This document shows, piece by piece, positions 37,066 through 47,500 of a DNA stretch of 64,000 bases. The stretch's first letter is position 1. Every line of letters begins with the position of its first letter. This stretch comes from Photorhabdus asymbiotica. Lineage in GTDB: Bacteria > Pseudomonadota > Gammaproteobacteria > Enterobacterales > Enterobacteriaceae. Both the position numbers and the translations under genes were made by a program. The stretch lies in assembly GCF_003634575.1 (NCBI RefSeq), contig NZ_RBLJ01000002.1:496001-560000 (forward strand), given 5' to 3'. The notes beneath the pieces are model-generated. The model was not told the origin of the DNA. It did not search any database and saw only the letters and a program-made list of their open reading frames with translations.

Positions 37066-37519
37066 AACAACTACTCATTTAAAAAAACCGGAATAGTCTC
37101 TAATATTTAATATCGATTTAATTAACAAAAAAAATAGCTCTATTGAGACGGGTAGTAAAATGAATCAATACATTATTAATAACTCCCAACAATATATTAT
37201 GCAATAACATTCGCCCCCATCTATAAATAATAATTAATACAAGCTTCCATTCACAACACCTTATATATACCCGTCATCTTTCAAGTTGCCTCTTTGTTGG
37301 CTGCACTCACTCACCCCAGTCACATAGTTATCTATGCTCCTGGGGATTCGCTCCCTTGCCGCCGCGATGAATCTTGAAATCCATAGGGTATAAAAATCAT
37401 GAAAAATACTTTATGGTTATATTTCATCAAAGGGATTTATGAGAAAATCCTTTCTCAAACAATATCTTCATTAATTAATAAATTCATACCGGATTTCATC
37501 ATATAATTAAAACATTCTC
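37066..37519. other. Intergenic region upstream of the 95-residue gene and downstream of tagA
   Basis: About 450 bp of AT-rich DNA containing one ERIC (37266-37392). No coding frame is supported. A short GAGAAA/TTTCTC hairpin lies near 37440, without a U-run. Confidence 0.5.
37266..37392. repeat. ERIC element (127 bp)
   Basis: Complete copy bounded by TATA, just beyond the 3' end of T6SS cluster 2. Confidence 0.9.
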
Positions 37520-38890
37520 CTACCTCTGCAATAAATAATAGCGATTAAGTAACTGACTAAAACGGGTATTAATTTGTTGGCGTAATGCTGGAGAAACGGC
37601 ACCATTTTTTTGCTGCTCCGCCAGTTGGCGCAATAATTCTTCCAATGGCGGTGTGCTGGACAGCGGTTGCCTGATGCCAAATACCATCGATTTCAGTTCA
37701 GAGCCGGTGAGATATCGCCCGCGTTTTTCATCCAATGCGTCAAGCCGCGCAGTCAGTTGTTGCAGCCGTGATTGAGCCAGATGGTAATTTTCCAGTTCCG
37801 ACATCGGCAGGGCAGTGGCTTCACGCTGTTGTAACCACTGTTTCTCCATATCCTGCACCGTTTGGCTGGCCGGCCACAATGTACGTAGCTGCTGTAATAA
37901 CTGCGAACCATGGCTCAATCGCCACAATGGCGGCAATGCGTCTAAGTTTGTCAGTTGCTTACGACTGACATCCATGATTTTATCCTGCAACCGGCTCATT
38001 AGCACCGCATTATCAGGGTGATGTAACTCAGCCAGTTGTGTTGGGAGCAATACTTGCGGTAACGGATGCACCGTTTCTAACAAAGCCTGTGCCAGCAGAG
38101 GTGACTGCTGCATCCTGTCCACCAGCCAGCCCCCCGTGACAATCAGCGTACATAATGCGACACCCGCCACAAAGCCGTGCCAGGCTTTCCAACGAGGTGC
38201 AGGTCCCCCACGAATCACTTTAACCTGAGGTTGTTCAGAGGAGATAGTTTCGTGTACCACATACATCAGTTGTGGCTGAGCATGTTTCTCCGGCATCAAC
38301 CTAGCGTTGTTCTCCAGAACATGAGCTGAAGAGCAAGAGACGGATACCGCACCCTTTTCCTGCTCCAAACTCTCCAGTCGCCGGGCGCTGTTGTGAAGCT
38401 GTACACGGAGGCTGTCGAGTTTGCTTACATGTTTCAGTTCTAAACGTTGAAGCACTTCACACAGATGTTCAAGTACCTTCTCTGTGCGATAAATCAGCGG
38501 CAGATCAATATAAGCGAAAACGCAGGTCCGTAACACTTGCTGTAGACGTACAACCAGCCAGGCAAAAATTTCAACCCGCACATGAACGGGTTGAGGCCAG
38601 AATTGCGGCCATTGATAGCTCACTAACCCATCAATCAGTGCCAGCCCTTCATCAATGCCCGCTAATCCAGCGCGCTGGGCACGGGCCAGTGTGTACCAGG
38701 CAGCACTTTGCAGTTCTACGCCATTTAAGCGAAATAACGTTAAACAAAGCTGTTCAACTTTGGCCCAGTCAACATCTGGCCGGGCTGGATGACTCAGTTT
38801 GCTTATTTCTTCTTTCAGTGCCCTAAATTCAGGCAGTGCACGCGGGTCATCCCCAGTATGTACGGTGTGACCGGATGATATTGCGGCCAT
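37520..38890 (-). CDS. tagA: TagA-like protein (ImpA-N and VasL domains with one membrane helix)
   Basis: The 456-residue protein begins with a TssA-type ImpA N-terminal domain (TGDDPRALPEFRALKEEISKL, about 10-130). A membrane helix lies near 240-258 (GFVAGVALCTLIVTGGWLV), and a VasL-type C-terminal domain follows (about 300-450). This layout is that of TagA, which holds the distal end of the extended sheath at the opposite membrane in enteroaggregative E. coli. AAGGA precedes the ATG. It is the last gene of cluster 2, separated from tssE by 254 bp containing an ERIC. Confidence 0.85.
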   Translation of the reverse strand: MAAISSGHTVHTGDDPRALPEFRALKEEISKLSHPARPDVDWAKVEQLCLTLFRLNGVELQSAAWYTLARAQRAGLAGIDEGLALIDGLVSYQWPQFWPQPVHVRVEIFAWLVVRLQQVLRTCVFAYIDLPLIYRTEKVLEHLCEVLQRLELKHVSKLDSLRVQLHNSARRLESLEQEKGAVSVSCSSAHVLENNARLMPEKHAQPQLMYVVHETISSEQPQVKVIRGGPAPRWKAWHGFVAGVALCTLIVTGGWLVDRMQQSPLLAQALLETVHPLPQVLLPTQLAELHHPDNAVLMSRLQDKIMDVSRKQLTNLDALPPLWRLSHGSQLLQQLRTLWPASQTVQDMEKQWLQQREATALPMSELENYHLAQSRLQQLTARLDALDEKRGRYLTGSELKSMVFGIRQPLSSTPPLEELLRQLAEQQKNGAVSPALRQQINTRFSQLLNRYYLLQR

Positions 38891-38958
38891 AATATTTATC
38901 CTTAATTAGAATCTGCTTTTTTAATAGGCATCATTGATGTAAGCCATGCTTGTCAATA

Positions 38959-39085
38959 TATACCCTATGGATTTCAAGATGCATCGCGACGGCAAGGGAG
39001 CGAATCCCCAGGAGCATAGATAACTATGTGACTGGGGTGAGTGAGTGCAGCCAACAAAGAGGCAACTTGAAAGATAACGGGTATA
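38959..39085. repeat. ERIC element (127 bp)
   Basis: Complete copy inserted between tssE and tagA of cluster 2, the only ERIC inside a T6SS transcription unit here. It could alter readthrough or stability of the tagA message. Confidence 0.9.
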
Positions 39086-39144
39086 TCCCGGACACAGCTC
39101 AAGCCTCCTGTCCGATAGCAAATGGCAAATCAAAATACAGCGGA

Positions 39145-39579
39145 TTAATCTATGCGCCCTTGCTGGCGTAAATGGCGGATCAATACCTTCCCTTCCGGCA
39201 CAAATTCGGTGCTGAAACGCACCAATCCCACACCTTTTAATTCAGCATTGATGTCATAACGCAGATGTGCCGGCTCAAGTTGTGGCAATAATGTCACATT
39301 GACCTGTTGCAAACGTGGTTCATAAGTCAACAACGTATGTTCAATCGTCGCAATCAAACGCTGTGATGATGCAGGCAAATCTTGCAAGATCGTGTTGAGA
39401 TCAGGCAAACCATAATCCGGCAAATGGGTGAGCGAACCTGCACGACAGTTAAGGATACGTTGCATATTGTTCAGTACGGATAAAATCACCTGTTCCCGCT
39501 TACCGATCTGATCGACATCCAGATCTCCATTAAAGTTAAGCGTCAACATTTCGTAAAGTGAGGGCCTCAGCTGTTTCAT
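39145..39579 (-). CDS. tssE: TssE, gp25-like baseplate protein (cluster 2)
   Basis: The 144-residue protein has the gp25 pattern: LSVLNNMQRILNCRAGSLTH, YGLPDLNTIL and HTLLTYEPRLQQVNVTLLP with the conserved EPR. It is of normal length and lies three bases after tssJ. It differs strongly from the cluster 1 TssE, so the two systems are separate lineages rather than a recent duplication. Confidence 0.93.
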   Translation of the reverse strand: MKQLRPSLYEMLTLNFNGDLDVDQIGKREQVILSVLNNMQRILNCRAGSLTHLPDYGLPDLNTILQDLPASSQRLIATIEHTLLTYEPRLQQVNVTLLPQLEPAHLRYDINAELKGVGLVRFSTEFVPEGKVLIRHLRQQGRID

Positions 39580-39582
39580 TGG

Positions 39583-40119
39583 TTATTCCTTCATGGGATT
39601 TAATGTTAATTTGCCGTTACCTAATTCGATAGTACGCGGTTTATCTGCATCCAACTCATCACGCCTGATCACCAACCGCCAGTCATTATTGGTGGCATCG
39701 GGTGTATGAAACAGCCCCACCACCGCCACAAACTTCGCGGCCTTTTCCATCGGCATATCCAACATGACACTCCCCTTCGGAGCCACCCTAATATCCCGTT
39801 GTGCCAGCCGATCCGCCTTAAGCGCCTCGCTGTCACCTTTCAACAGTTCCGCATAACTGGCACGCTCAAAGGCTTTGTTGTCTTTGAGTTGATAAACACG
39901 TATCACCGTACTCAGCGGTGTTTGCGCGTCATTGGTGTTAAGCGCACTACGGGCACTGAAATCCAGATGCAGTGTCTTCACCTGCTTATGAAAAATGGAT
40001 TGAGTAACGGCTACTGTGCCGTCGCTTATAGTCTGCGTCAGACCGCATCCGACTAACCCAGCCGTTGCCAGCCACACCATACTGCCCATCATGATTGATT
40101 TAAAATTGATAGCTGCCAT
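39583..40119 (-). CDS. tssJ: TssJ outer-membrane lipoprotein
   Basis: TssJ anchors the TssJLM membrane complex in the outer membrane. The 178-residue protein has a signal peptide with lipobox LVGC (22-25) and a glycine after the cysteine, which fits outer-membrane sorting. The mature part shows STVIRVYQLKDNKAFERASY and the KAAKFVAVVGLFHTPD segment typical of TssJ. GGGAGG precedes the ATG, and the start overlaps tssG by 20 bp. Confidence 0.94.
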   Translation of the reverse strand: MAAINFKSIMMGSMVWLATAGLVGCGLTQTISDGTVAVTQSIFHKQVKTLHLDFSARSALNTNDAQTPLSTVIRVYQLKDNKAFERASYAELLKGDSEALKADRLAQRDIRVAPKGSVMLDMPMEKAAKFVAVVGLFHTPDATNNDWRLVIRRDELDADKPRTIELGNGKLTLNPMKE

Positions 40120-41176
40120 TTTCGGCCTCCCGATATTGATAACTTGGCAATAGCCCTTGATAAAGTCCCAGATTAATTGTCACCATGCCTGAAACAGCCG
40201 GCGCTCCCGGTTTTAATCCTAATACACCTGTACGACCTAGCCGGATACGCTGTTTTCCCAACTGAGCCGCTGGCAATATCCCTTTAGGTAAAGTGAGATG
40301 TAATCGCACACTGCAACGCCACCCCAGATAAACACGCAGCAGTACCAACAGATCGGCATGCAATTCCCGCTGCGGCAGCCAACCCTGAGCTTCATCGGTA
40401 TCTTCGGTATAAAGATGAAGCCTCATCTGACTGTTAACATCCGTTCCCATCTTACCCAACACCAGACGCTGGGAGAGTTGAACGGGATGGCGGCAACTCA
40501 GACGAGCCGGCAGGGTCAGCCGCACCCGCCGGCGATCATGCGGAATCACTTTTGCCAGTGTCAGCGGTGCCAGCAGCTCGACCAGCTTAATAACCCCTTC
40601 AGCAGTTCGAGTGGGCAACCGCATAGTCCCAAGCAGTGCCAGAAAGCGGGAAACCGGCGTAGCAATCTGTTGCTGACTACCCGGTATGCCCAAACCAACC
40701 AACCCAAGCAAGCACTGTGATGTCTCATCTTTACCGCCCGGATGATAAGTGGCTGGATAGGAGTATTTACGCCAGATACGGTAATACTGGGTCATTATCC
40801 GGTGATTAAAAATATCCAGAAAATCGGTCACTCCTTCATAGCCTTCACGCCGCTGGGCAATATCGTCCAGATAAGCGGTAGGCAGCGGTGAATCCACGCC
40901 ATACAGACCCAGAAACAAGGTACGTATTGCCGGAAGCTGTTCCTCATCACATTCCGCATTTCTCAGTTCACTGGCAGGAAAGCCCATACCAGGATGGGGA
41001 CGAAAACGGATCGGATCATCACTGGGTGAAATCGTACTGCCCAAAGGCGGACGCTCGTCCTGTATACTTTCCAGCAACTGACAGAAACGAAAAAAGTTAA
41101 AACCGTAAATGTTTGGCGCCAGTCGCTGCACTAACCGGGAATACGCTGATTGTGATTTTCTTTCCATCGCAAACAT
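40100..41176 (-). CDS. tssG: TssG, baseplate wedge protein (cluster 2)
   Basis: The 358-residue protein shows TssG features: FNFFRFCQLLESIQDERPPL, IRFRPHPGMGFPASEL, LYGVDSPLPTAYLDD and FNHRIMTQYYRIWRKY. It overlaps tssF by 46 bp if the ATG at 41176 is used. An ATG at 41167 is an alternative with different spacing to GGAG. Gene order tssF-tssG-tssJ-tssE is typical of enterobacterial T6SS clusters. Confidence 0.92.
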   Translation of the reverse strand: MFAMERKSQSAYSRLVQRLAPNIYGFNFFRFCQLLESIQDERPPLGSTISPSDDPIRFRPHPGMGFPASELRNAECDEEQLPAIRTLFLGLYGVDSPLPTAYLDDIAQRREGYEGVTDFLDIFNHRIMTQYYRIWRKYSYPATYHPGGKDETSQCLLGLVGLGIPGSQQQIATPVSRFLALLGTMRLPTRTAEGVIKLVELLAPLTLAKVIPHDRRRVRLTLPARLSCRHPVQLSQRLVLGKMGTDVNSQMRLHLYTEDTDEAQGWLPQRELHADLLVLLRVYLGWRCSVRLHLTLPKGILPAAQLGKQRIRLGRTGVLGLKPGAPAVSGMVTINLGLYQGLLPSYQYREAENGSYQF

Positions 41177-42891
41177 TTCTCCGAAGGTTGAAGGACCAGT
41201 GTCAGCTGGTTAAACAGATGAATATCGGTATACAAAGAGAAGAAACGGTTCAGCATCTCACCGAATAGAAAAATATCACCCTCGCCGGAGAAACCGTTGC
41301 TGTTAAGCGTAATCTCAATATCAACCCCTCTCAGCAGATAGCCCTTTTCAAAGCGCTGGATCAAACTGTGCTTCACCCCAACAATGGCATCCAAACGACG
41401 ACAATTCATTTCGTCATTAGTCCAGTTATAAAGCCCTAACGTACCGCGCAGCACCTCCGGGTTATCCATCATGCTGAGGAAGTTAGAGCCGAGATGGCTA
41501 AGGACTCGCCAATGGAAACGATCATTCGCCGGGGGATAGCAAGGCAACGTCGGTGAACAAAGATTTTTCACGCGCAGTTTGCCGCCGGTGGATTGTAATG
41601 TCTGTTCGAGTTGCGTATCGCGCAATGCCCTGCGGGGTAATTGACCGTTAGTACCAGTAATACGTAGCGACAACGTTTCATCATCAATTTCCGGGTCACT
41701 TTCAAACGATTCACCACCGAGGATCAGCCAGGTATCGTGCAAACCAGCAGGATTAGGACACACACGGGTATGATAATAGCGTTCTGGCGCAGCATTACGC
41801 ATGATGCCTCCCCGATGGCGGAAGCTACTGAATGGTACAAAACGCTGTGTTTCACCTCGTCCAGAAGAGAGCACCTCATCCACCGAGTAAATTTCGGTAT
41901 GACCATCCTGAATCCGCATCGGGCGCAACAAATACTCATTTTGCATCCGAGAAATGTGCATCGGATCGGCTTCAACATTAAACAGATTGATCACTGGTAC
42001 ACAATGCAACCGGATATTTTCGGCTGAAAATGGCAATTCATACGGCCACAGTTCACCCAGTACCATTTCCAATTCAAACCAAGGTGTACTGGCAGGAATA
42101 TGTAATGTTTCCAGACCGTTAAGTGCCACAAACATAAATTTTTCGCGGAAAGTAAAATACTCCAGCAACAATTGATAGCCACTGAATGCACTTTCCCCTT
42201 TCGGCCACAGGACATCATCGCTGTCGAAACCCATGGGTGAAAAATGCCCCTCAAAACGGCGACGCTCCATCCCCGACACACGCACATAAATATCCTGAGT
42301 CTGTCGGGTCAGTGCCAGATGTAACGCAGAACTTAACGGACTGCCCGCTTTAAGGTACAAAGGCAACCGCGTCAAATCGACTTTATCCCACTCCGCCAGC
42401 TGGCCGCAGTCAAAACGCAGTCGGATCACCGAACGCCCATCTGTTTCATTTTGCAGCGTGGCAGAGGTGATATGCAGCGGCGTTATGCACATATCACGGG
42501 TAGTCCGGTAGTAGCAGCGAGTCTGACTCGGCCCCACAGGCTGGGATACCACTTCAAACCCCTTGGCTATGCTTTCACTTCTTTGCAAATCTTGATAATC
42601 AGGTGCCAATTCAACAATAGAGAGTGAGGGAATGGTACGCATATAATGCGGCCACAGCAGGCTAACCAACCCTTCTGTCAGCTCCGGCAAACTATCGTCA
42701 AGTTTTTGCCGCATCCGGCCCATCAGGAACGCAAAGCCTTCAAGTAACCGTTCCACATAGGGATCAAGATCATGTCCCTCGTCCAGATTAAGCATTGCCG
42801 CCCGATCTGGATGCGCCAACGCAAATTCTTTACCTGCCTCACGCAGATAGTGCATTTCCGCCTCGTAATAGCGGAGAATTAAATCATCCAT
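41131..42891 (-). CDS. tssF: TssF, baseplate wedge protein (cluster 2)
   Basis: The 586-residue protein has the TssF opening (LRYYEAEMHYLREAGKEFAL; DPYVERLLEGFAFLMGRM) and LLWPHYMRTIPSLSIVEL. The ATG lies 84 bp after the tssA stop, and its 3' end overlaps tssG. The length is typical. Confidence 0.95.
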   Translation of the reverse strand: MDDLILRYYEAEMHYLREAGKEFALAHPDRAAMLNLDEGHDLDPYVERLLEGFAFLMGRMRQKLDDSLPELTEGLVSLLWPHYMRTIPSLSIVELAPDYQDLQRSESIAKGFEVVSQPVGPSQTRCYYRTTRDMCITPLHITSATLQNETDGRSVIRLRFDCGQLAEWDKVDLTRLPLYLKAGSPLSSALHLALTRQTQDIYVRVSGMERRRFEGHFSPMGFDSDDVLWPKGESAFSGYQLLLEYFTFREKFMFVALNGLETLHIPASTPWFELEMVLGELWPYELPFSAENIRLHCVPVINLFNVEADPMHISRMQNEYLLRPMRIQDGHTEIYSVDEVLSSGRGETQRFVPFSSFRHRGGIMRNAAPERYYHTRVCPNPAGLHDTWLILGGESFESDPEIDDETLSLRITGTNGQLPRRALRDTQLEQTLQSTGGKLRVKNLCSPTLPCYPPANDRFHWRVLSHLGSNFLSMMDNPEVLRGTLGLYNWTNDEMNCRRLDAIVGVKHSLIQRFEKGYLLRGVDIEITLNSNGFSGEGDIFLFGEMLNRFFSLYTDIHLFNQLTLVLQPSEKCLRWKENHNQRIPG

Positions 42892-42975
42892 AGGATTGTT
42901 CTCGTGATTGTCATAAAAATAGAGTTATTGGCTCAGTCTGAGCGAATCGAAGATAGGGAGCTCATACCGCTAAAA

Positions 42976-44577
42976 TCAGCCACATAGCACAGCAGCTCTG
43001 ACCGGATCAATCGCCACTAGTCCAGCTAACAAAGTCTCCATGCGCTGCGCCATCCGCGCTTTATCCTGTTCACTGCGCTGTGCTTTCATCCGCAGCAACT
43101 TCAACAGACATGCTTTCACCTCAAACATCAGTGCCGGCTCCCATTCACCAAGATTAAATTGTCCATCGGTGTTTAGCTCGGTCAGCAAATGCAAGGCCAT
43201 TTCATTTTTGCCGTATTGCTCCGCCATCCGAGCCATCAGCAAGCGCTGTAACCAGCGCTGTCGCGCTCCGTTGATACTCGGCAGCTGCCCCAGCCAGCGT
43301 AATGCAGCATCTATGCCTTCGCTGTCCGCCAGTTGTTGCGCCTCTGGTTCCAGAGCTAAAACATCATCATCATGCTGGGGCTGCATCGGTGAATGTACAA
43401 ATGACCAGTCTGCCTGAGAGTCATGAACCTGTTGGGCGATCCAACCGGCAGTGACTTCATCGGCAAAAGGCGTTCCGTCGTTATATGCCAGATTTTCCAG
43501 CCCCGGCAGCCGTTCAAGCAGCATCCTCAGATCATGTTTCACCATCTCTATCCAACTTTCATAGGAGCTACCCAATCGGTTTAATGCCTGACAGAGATAC
43601 CACTGCAAATCCAGCCAAAAGTGGTTAACACTTTCCGAGAACATTCGGTCGGCTTGCTCCAATAAATCATGCCAGTTTTGTTGCCGATAGAGCCGTTTTA
43701 ACAAGGCCCGATATTCTGTACGTGGCGGTACCAAACGGGTACGCCCGTCAGCATCCAGTGGTGGTAATTGATGCACAGTATCCCAGCGGACACTCCGCAT
43801 CAGCCGTGCAGAAGAGAGCCAGCCTTGAGGCTGTTCACGCAGATAGCGCGCTAATTCACGTGCTCGTTCCAACAGATCACGCCCGGATTGCACCTGCCCC
43901 CATAATACCGATGACTCACCCTGAGCTGATGAATTGACCTGCCCCCCAGATAAAGGCATCGGAGCAGCCGTTTGGGGAACCACCGCATCCACTCCACCGG
44001 ACTGAGCTAATCGGTTTTCCAGAGTGCCTGCCAGCCCAACAAGGGAGGGCCGGGCATTTTCGTCCCAAGTAGCAAACGTCTGTTCCAGTAACGCCAGAGC
44101 CGATACGATATGTTCAAAGTCGGTACGATTTACCTCTGGATAGAGTGACAAACTGTCCTGAATCTTGGTGCCTACCAACCACTCCAGCGCAGCTTTTCGA
44201 CTGCTCGCCCGGCAAGGTAACAAGGTTTCACCAAAACGATCTACTAGTGCAGCCAGTAACCCCAGCCCATCGGCCAAGCCGCTTTCACCCTCTTGATGTA
44301 AACGCGCCCACACATAATAGGTCGCCACGCGAACATCTTTACATTCGGTAGTTAACAGTTTCTCCGCCAATTGACAGATAAGTGTGGTATCAATGCCACT
44401 GAGCTTGTTCAGCTCCTCCCGCATACGCTGAAAATCGTCGTTATAGACCGGATCATCGCCTGTGGGAGCATCAGCACTAATGGGTAACAGCCAGTTTTCC
44501 CACCGAACCGCCCTTTCCCGTGCTTCTGCCAGCGCATCACGCTCGGCAAAGCAGTTTGTGATCAATTGTTGCAACAT
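42976..44577 (-). CDS. tssA: TssA, long form (cluster 2)
   Basis: The 533-residue protein starts with an ImpA N-terminal domain (LLPISADAPTGDDPVYNDDF, about 30-50) and ends in a long helical VasJ-type C-terminal domain (RWLQRLLMARMAEQYGKNEM onward). This is the long TssA class, which stays at the growing sheath end and works with TagA. That pairing fits the presence of tagA in this cluster. It starts three bases after the tssM stop. Confidence 0.92.
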   Translation of the reverse strand: MLQQLITNCFAERDALAEARERAVRWENWLLPISADAPTGDDPVYNDDFQRMREELNKLSGIDTTLICQLAEKLLTTECKDVRVATYYVWARLHQEGESGLADGLGLLAALVDRFGETLLPCRASSRKAALEWLVGTKIQDSLSLYPEVNRTDFEHIVSALALLEQTFATWDENARPSLVGLAGTLENRLAQSGGVDAVVPQTAAPMPLSGGQVNSSAQGESSVLWGQVQSGRDLLERARELARYLREQPQGWLSSARLMRSVRWDTVHQLPPLDADGRTRLVPPRTEYRALLKRLYRQQNWHDLLEQADRMFSESVNHFWLDLQWYLCQALNRLGSSYESWIEMVKHDLRMLLERLPGLENLAYNDGTPFADEVTAGWIAQQVHDSQADWSFVHSPMQPQHDDDVLALEPEAQQLADSEGIDAALRWLGQLPSINGARQRWLQRLLMARMAEQYGKNEMALHLLTELNTDGQFNLGEWEPALMFEVKACLLKLLRMKAQRSEQDKARMAQRMETLLAGLVAIDPVRAAVLCG

Positions 44578-44580
44578 GCT

Positions 44581-47500
44581 TTATTCCTCTTTCTCGCTGA
44601 ATATCTGGGCCGGCAACCGGAACCCTTTCAGCCCCAGCAAGACCAGCGGCCCTTTCCCCTGCTCCGTGCGTAAATCCCAGCTCAGCGGTAATCCGTCCGG
44701 CGCATTAAACGTCAGCCGGTAACGGCCACCATCTAACGCCTTCACCTTCGCCTGCTCCAGCCAGCGCAGCAGCCCCCACTCCCCCGGGTAATCGCCAAAC
44801 ACCCTCGCCCCGGTGTCCACACTCGTCCACGTCAGCACCACGCCCGGATTATCGCTCTCCCCCGGCCAGCGCAGACGCTGCCAGCTCTCCATCTGGTTAA
44901 AGTAACGCAGCCTTTGCCCGTCTATCGTCAGGTCCGTTTCCGCCACATCCCGTACCGGCTTGGCCCGCAGTTCAAACCGCAGCCCCTGACGCCCGTTCAT
45001 AAACAGCACATCCGCTATGGCACTCAGCTGGTTTATCGCCGTCAGGAACGCCGGGTTAATCAGCAGCCCCTGACTCCCCACTTTATCCGCCACCCAATAG
45101 TGGCCCTCTTTATGCAGCACGCCCCCTAACTCCCGCTGCAGAAACTGCTCAATCCGACCCGTATCCGCCGCAATAAACTGCCCCAGCACCGGCAGCGACG
45201 CCTCATTTTGCTCATCGACAAACGGATAACGCCCGTTAAATGCCGCCTGCCAGTCTGACACCACCGACGCCTGCCACTGCGCATTGATACTCGCCGCTGA
45301 CGGTTGCAGCACCGTCTGCCACGCCTGTGTTAATGGCTGCACAAACACCGTCTGACCAAATCCGCTCCAGTCCGACCCCAGACTCGCCGCTATCAGGCTG
45401 CCATATGACTGCGTGTCCGTCAGGTCCACTCGCTTTCCCTGAAACACCGTCTGCGCCAGCGCCTGCATCCTCTCCTGCGGGTCATCCGTATTGGCGATTT
45501 GTTGCAGGGTCAGCCGCACCCGCGTCACCCGCGTCAGGAAGGTTTGCAGACTCAGGGTACTGTCTGCCGTCATCAGCGCTTGGCCGGGCGTTTTTCCCAT
45601 CAGGCTCAGTAACGGACCAAACGTGTTCTCCATCGGACTTTGCGGACCGCGGTTCTGGTCAATCACCAACGGCGGCGTTTTCTGGAACAGCGTCCGGGCC
45701 GTGTTCACCAGCGAATCCGATAATCCCTCGTCCGGCTGGCCGGTTTCTCCCTGATACGCCAGCGTGTTCATCAGCGCTATCAACGGCGACTGACGCACAT
45801 CCGCCATCAAAGTTAACTGGTCCAGGGTATCGGACAGGTTATGTACCCTATTCCAGCGCAGACTGTTAAGAAAATTCAGCCAGGCCCCCGCGAAATCCCT
45901 AAAGTAACGTGCCCTCAGCCGGGCTTGTAACACCCCCGGCGAAACCGCTTCCGCCATCGGCTGACCGCCATCGCTCAACACCCAGTCCATCGCTTCACGC
46001 CGGGAAGCCACCACCGCCGCTATCGCCTGCTGTACCTGACCTTCCCACGCCTGACGGGTAAACATGCCCGGCACCACTTTATTCGTGCTAAACAGCCGGC
46101 TGGCATCCGTGGCCCCGGTCATCTGTGCCAGACTTAAATCCCCGTAGCTGTGCGCCACCTGTTGCAACAGGTGCTGATACAGCGTCGCTTCCGCATTGCG
46201 CTGACCCTGCTGATTTAGCAATATCTGGCGCACTTCACTGACCAGCCCGGCATCGGCGATGATTTTCCAGACCGGATGCTGCGGCAGATGCTGCGCATAA
46301 AACCGCAGCAGGGACGCCCCGGTGTTCTGCCACAGCCCATCTCTGACCCCGGCCCGATGCGGCCAGCTCTCCATCAGTACCCGGCTCATAAAAGCCGCAT
46401 CCGCTTTCTCCGGGCGGGCCATCATCAGATAGGCTTTCAGCTGCGCATAAGCCGCTTTCATCTGCTGACATCGCTGTGGACTCCCGGGGGGCAGATTGAC
46501 CCAGTCGGCCAGCCGCTGATGCAACACCCGCGCCGCCGCATCACGTATCAGCGGCGCATTGTTGCGCTGGTAAACCGGCCACAGTGTCCGGAGCAGAACC
46601 CCATTCTGATTCAGCCCAAACCGGCTGTACCACGGTGCCCCGGCTTCCGCCCGGTGCTGCAACCGGTCAAGCTCTAGTTGCAGTGCATGCTGGCTGAGCA
46701 GACGGTCTGATAATGAATGCTGCCGGTGACTGACCTGACTGACCCGCTCACGGCTCAAGGTTATCTGGTGACGGTTCGCAAAAAATGACGTCACGCTGCC
46801 CATCCCCCACAGCGCCGCCAGCACAATTAATCCCCACTGGGCACTTTTCTCCCACGGGAAACCCACCGCGTTACCCCGGACATGGCGCACATCCTCCAGT
46901 ACCCCGTTCCAGCTTGCGTCCACTAGCCAGCCATGTTCTGTCATCCCCGGCTGAGCGGCCAGCGGTAAACTGAACATCACCCCCGCCATCCATACCGATG
47001 GCCGGTTTAACAGCGGCGTCAGCTGACGAACCAGACGCGTGACTCCCCCCTCCCGCAGAGACTGCGCCAGCCGTAACAAAAAATCGTGGCGGATGTTCGC
47101 TAACGCCTGCGCCATCCCTCTGGCCGCCAGTTGCGACGGCAGGGTGTTCAGGCTTTCCGTCAGCAACGGCGGCGGGCTCTCCGATGGCAGGAAACAGCCA
47201 ACCGTCTGAGTCGGGCGGTCACGCTGGTCCCAGAGGCTGCATTGCACATGCCACACATACACCGGCGCCTGCCAGCCAAGCTGCTGACCCTGTTTCTCCA
47301 GCATCCGTAATGCGGTATCTATCTCGGCCCGCTGGCTCAGTTGCTCTTCGGTCATCACCCACACCACGCCATCCAACGGGCAGCGACGACGCAGTTTACG
47401 TAATGCCTTTAACTGCGCCACATCGGGAGCCACCTGCAAGCTGCCGCCCCACAGCAACAGATTACTCTCGCCTTCCAGCCAGTGTTGCTTCGTCAGCCCC

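Noticed and set aside
10377-39085. ERIC copies considered as CRISPR or transposon ends
   Set aside because: They are scattered 127-bp imperfect palindromes with the ERIC core, not evenly spaced short repeats with unique spacers, and encode no transposase.
45327-45869. Long plus-strand frames opposite tssM of cluster 2 (also 47184-47735 and 46276-46677)
   Set aside because: They arise from antisense reading of a GC-richer gene; proline/serine-rich, no ribosome sites, and tssM is secure on the other strand.
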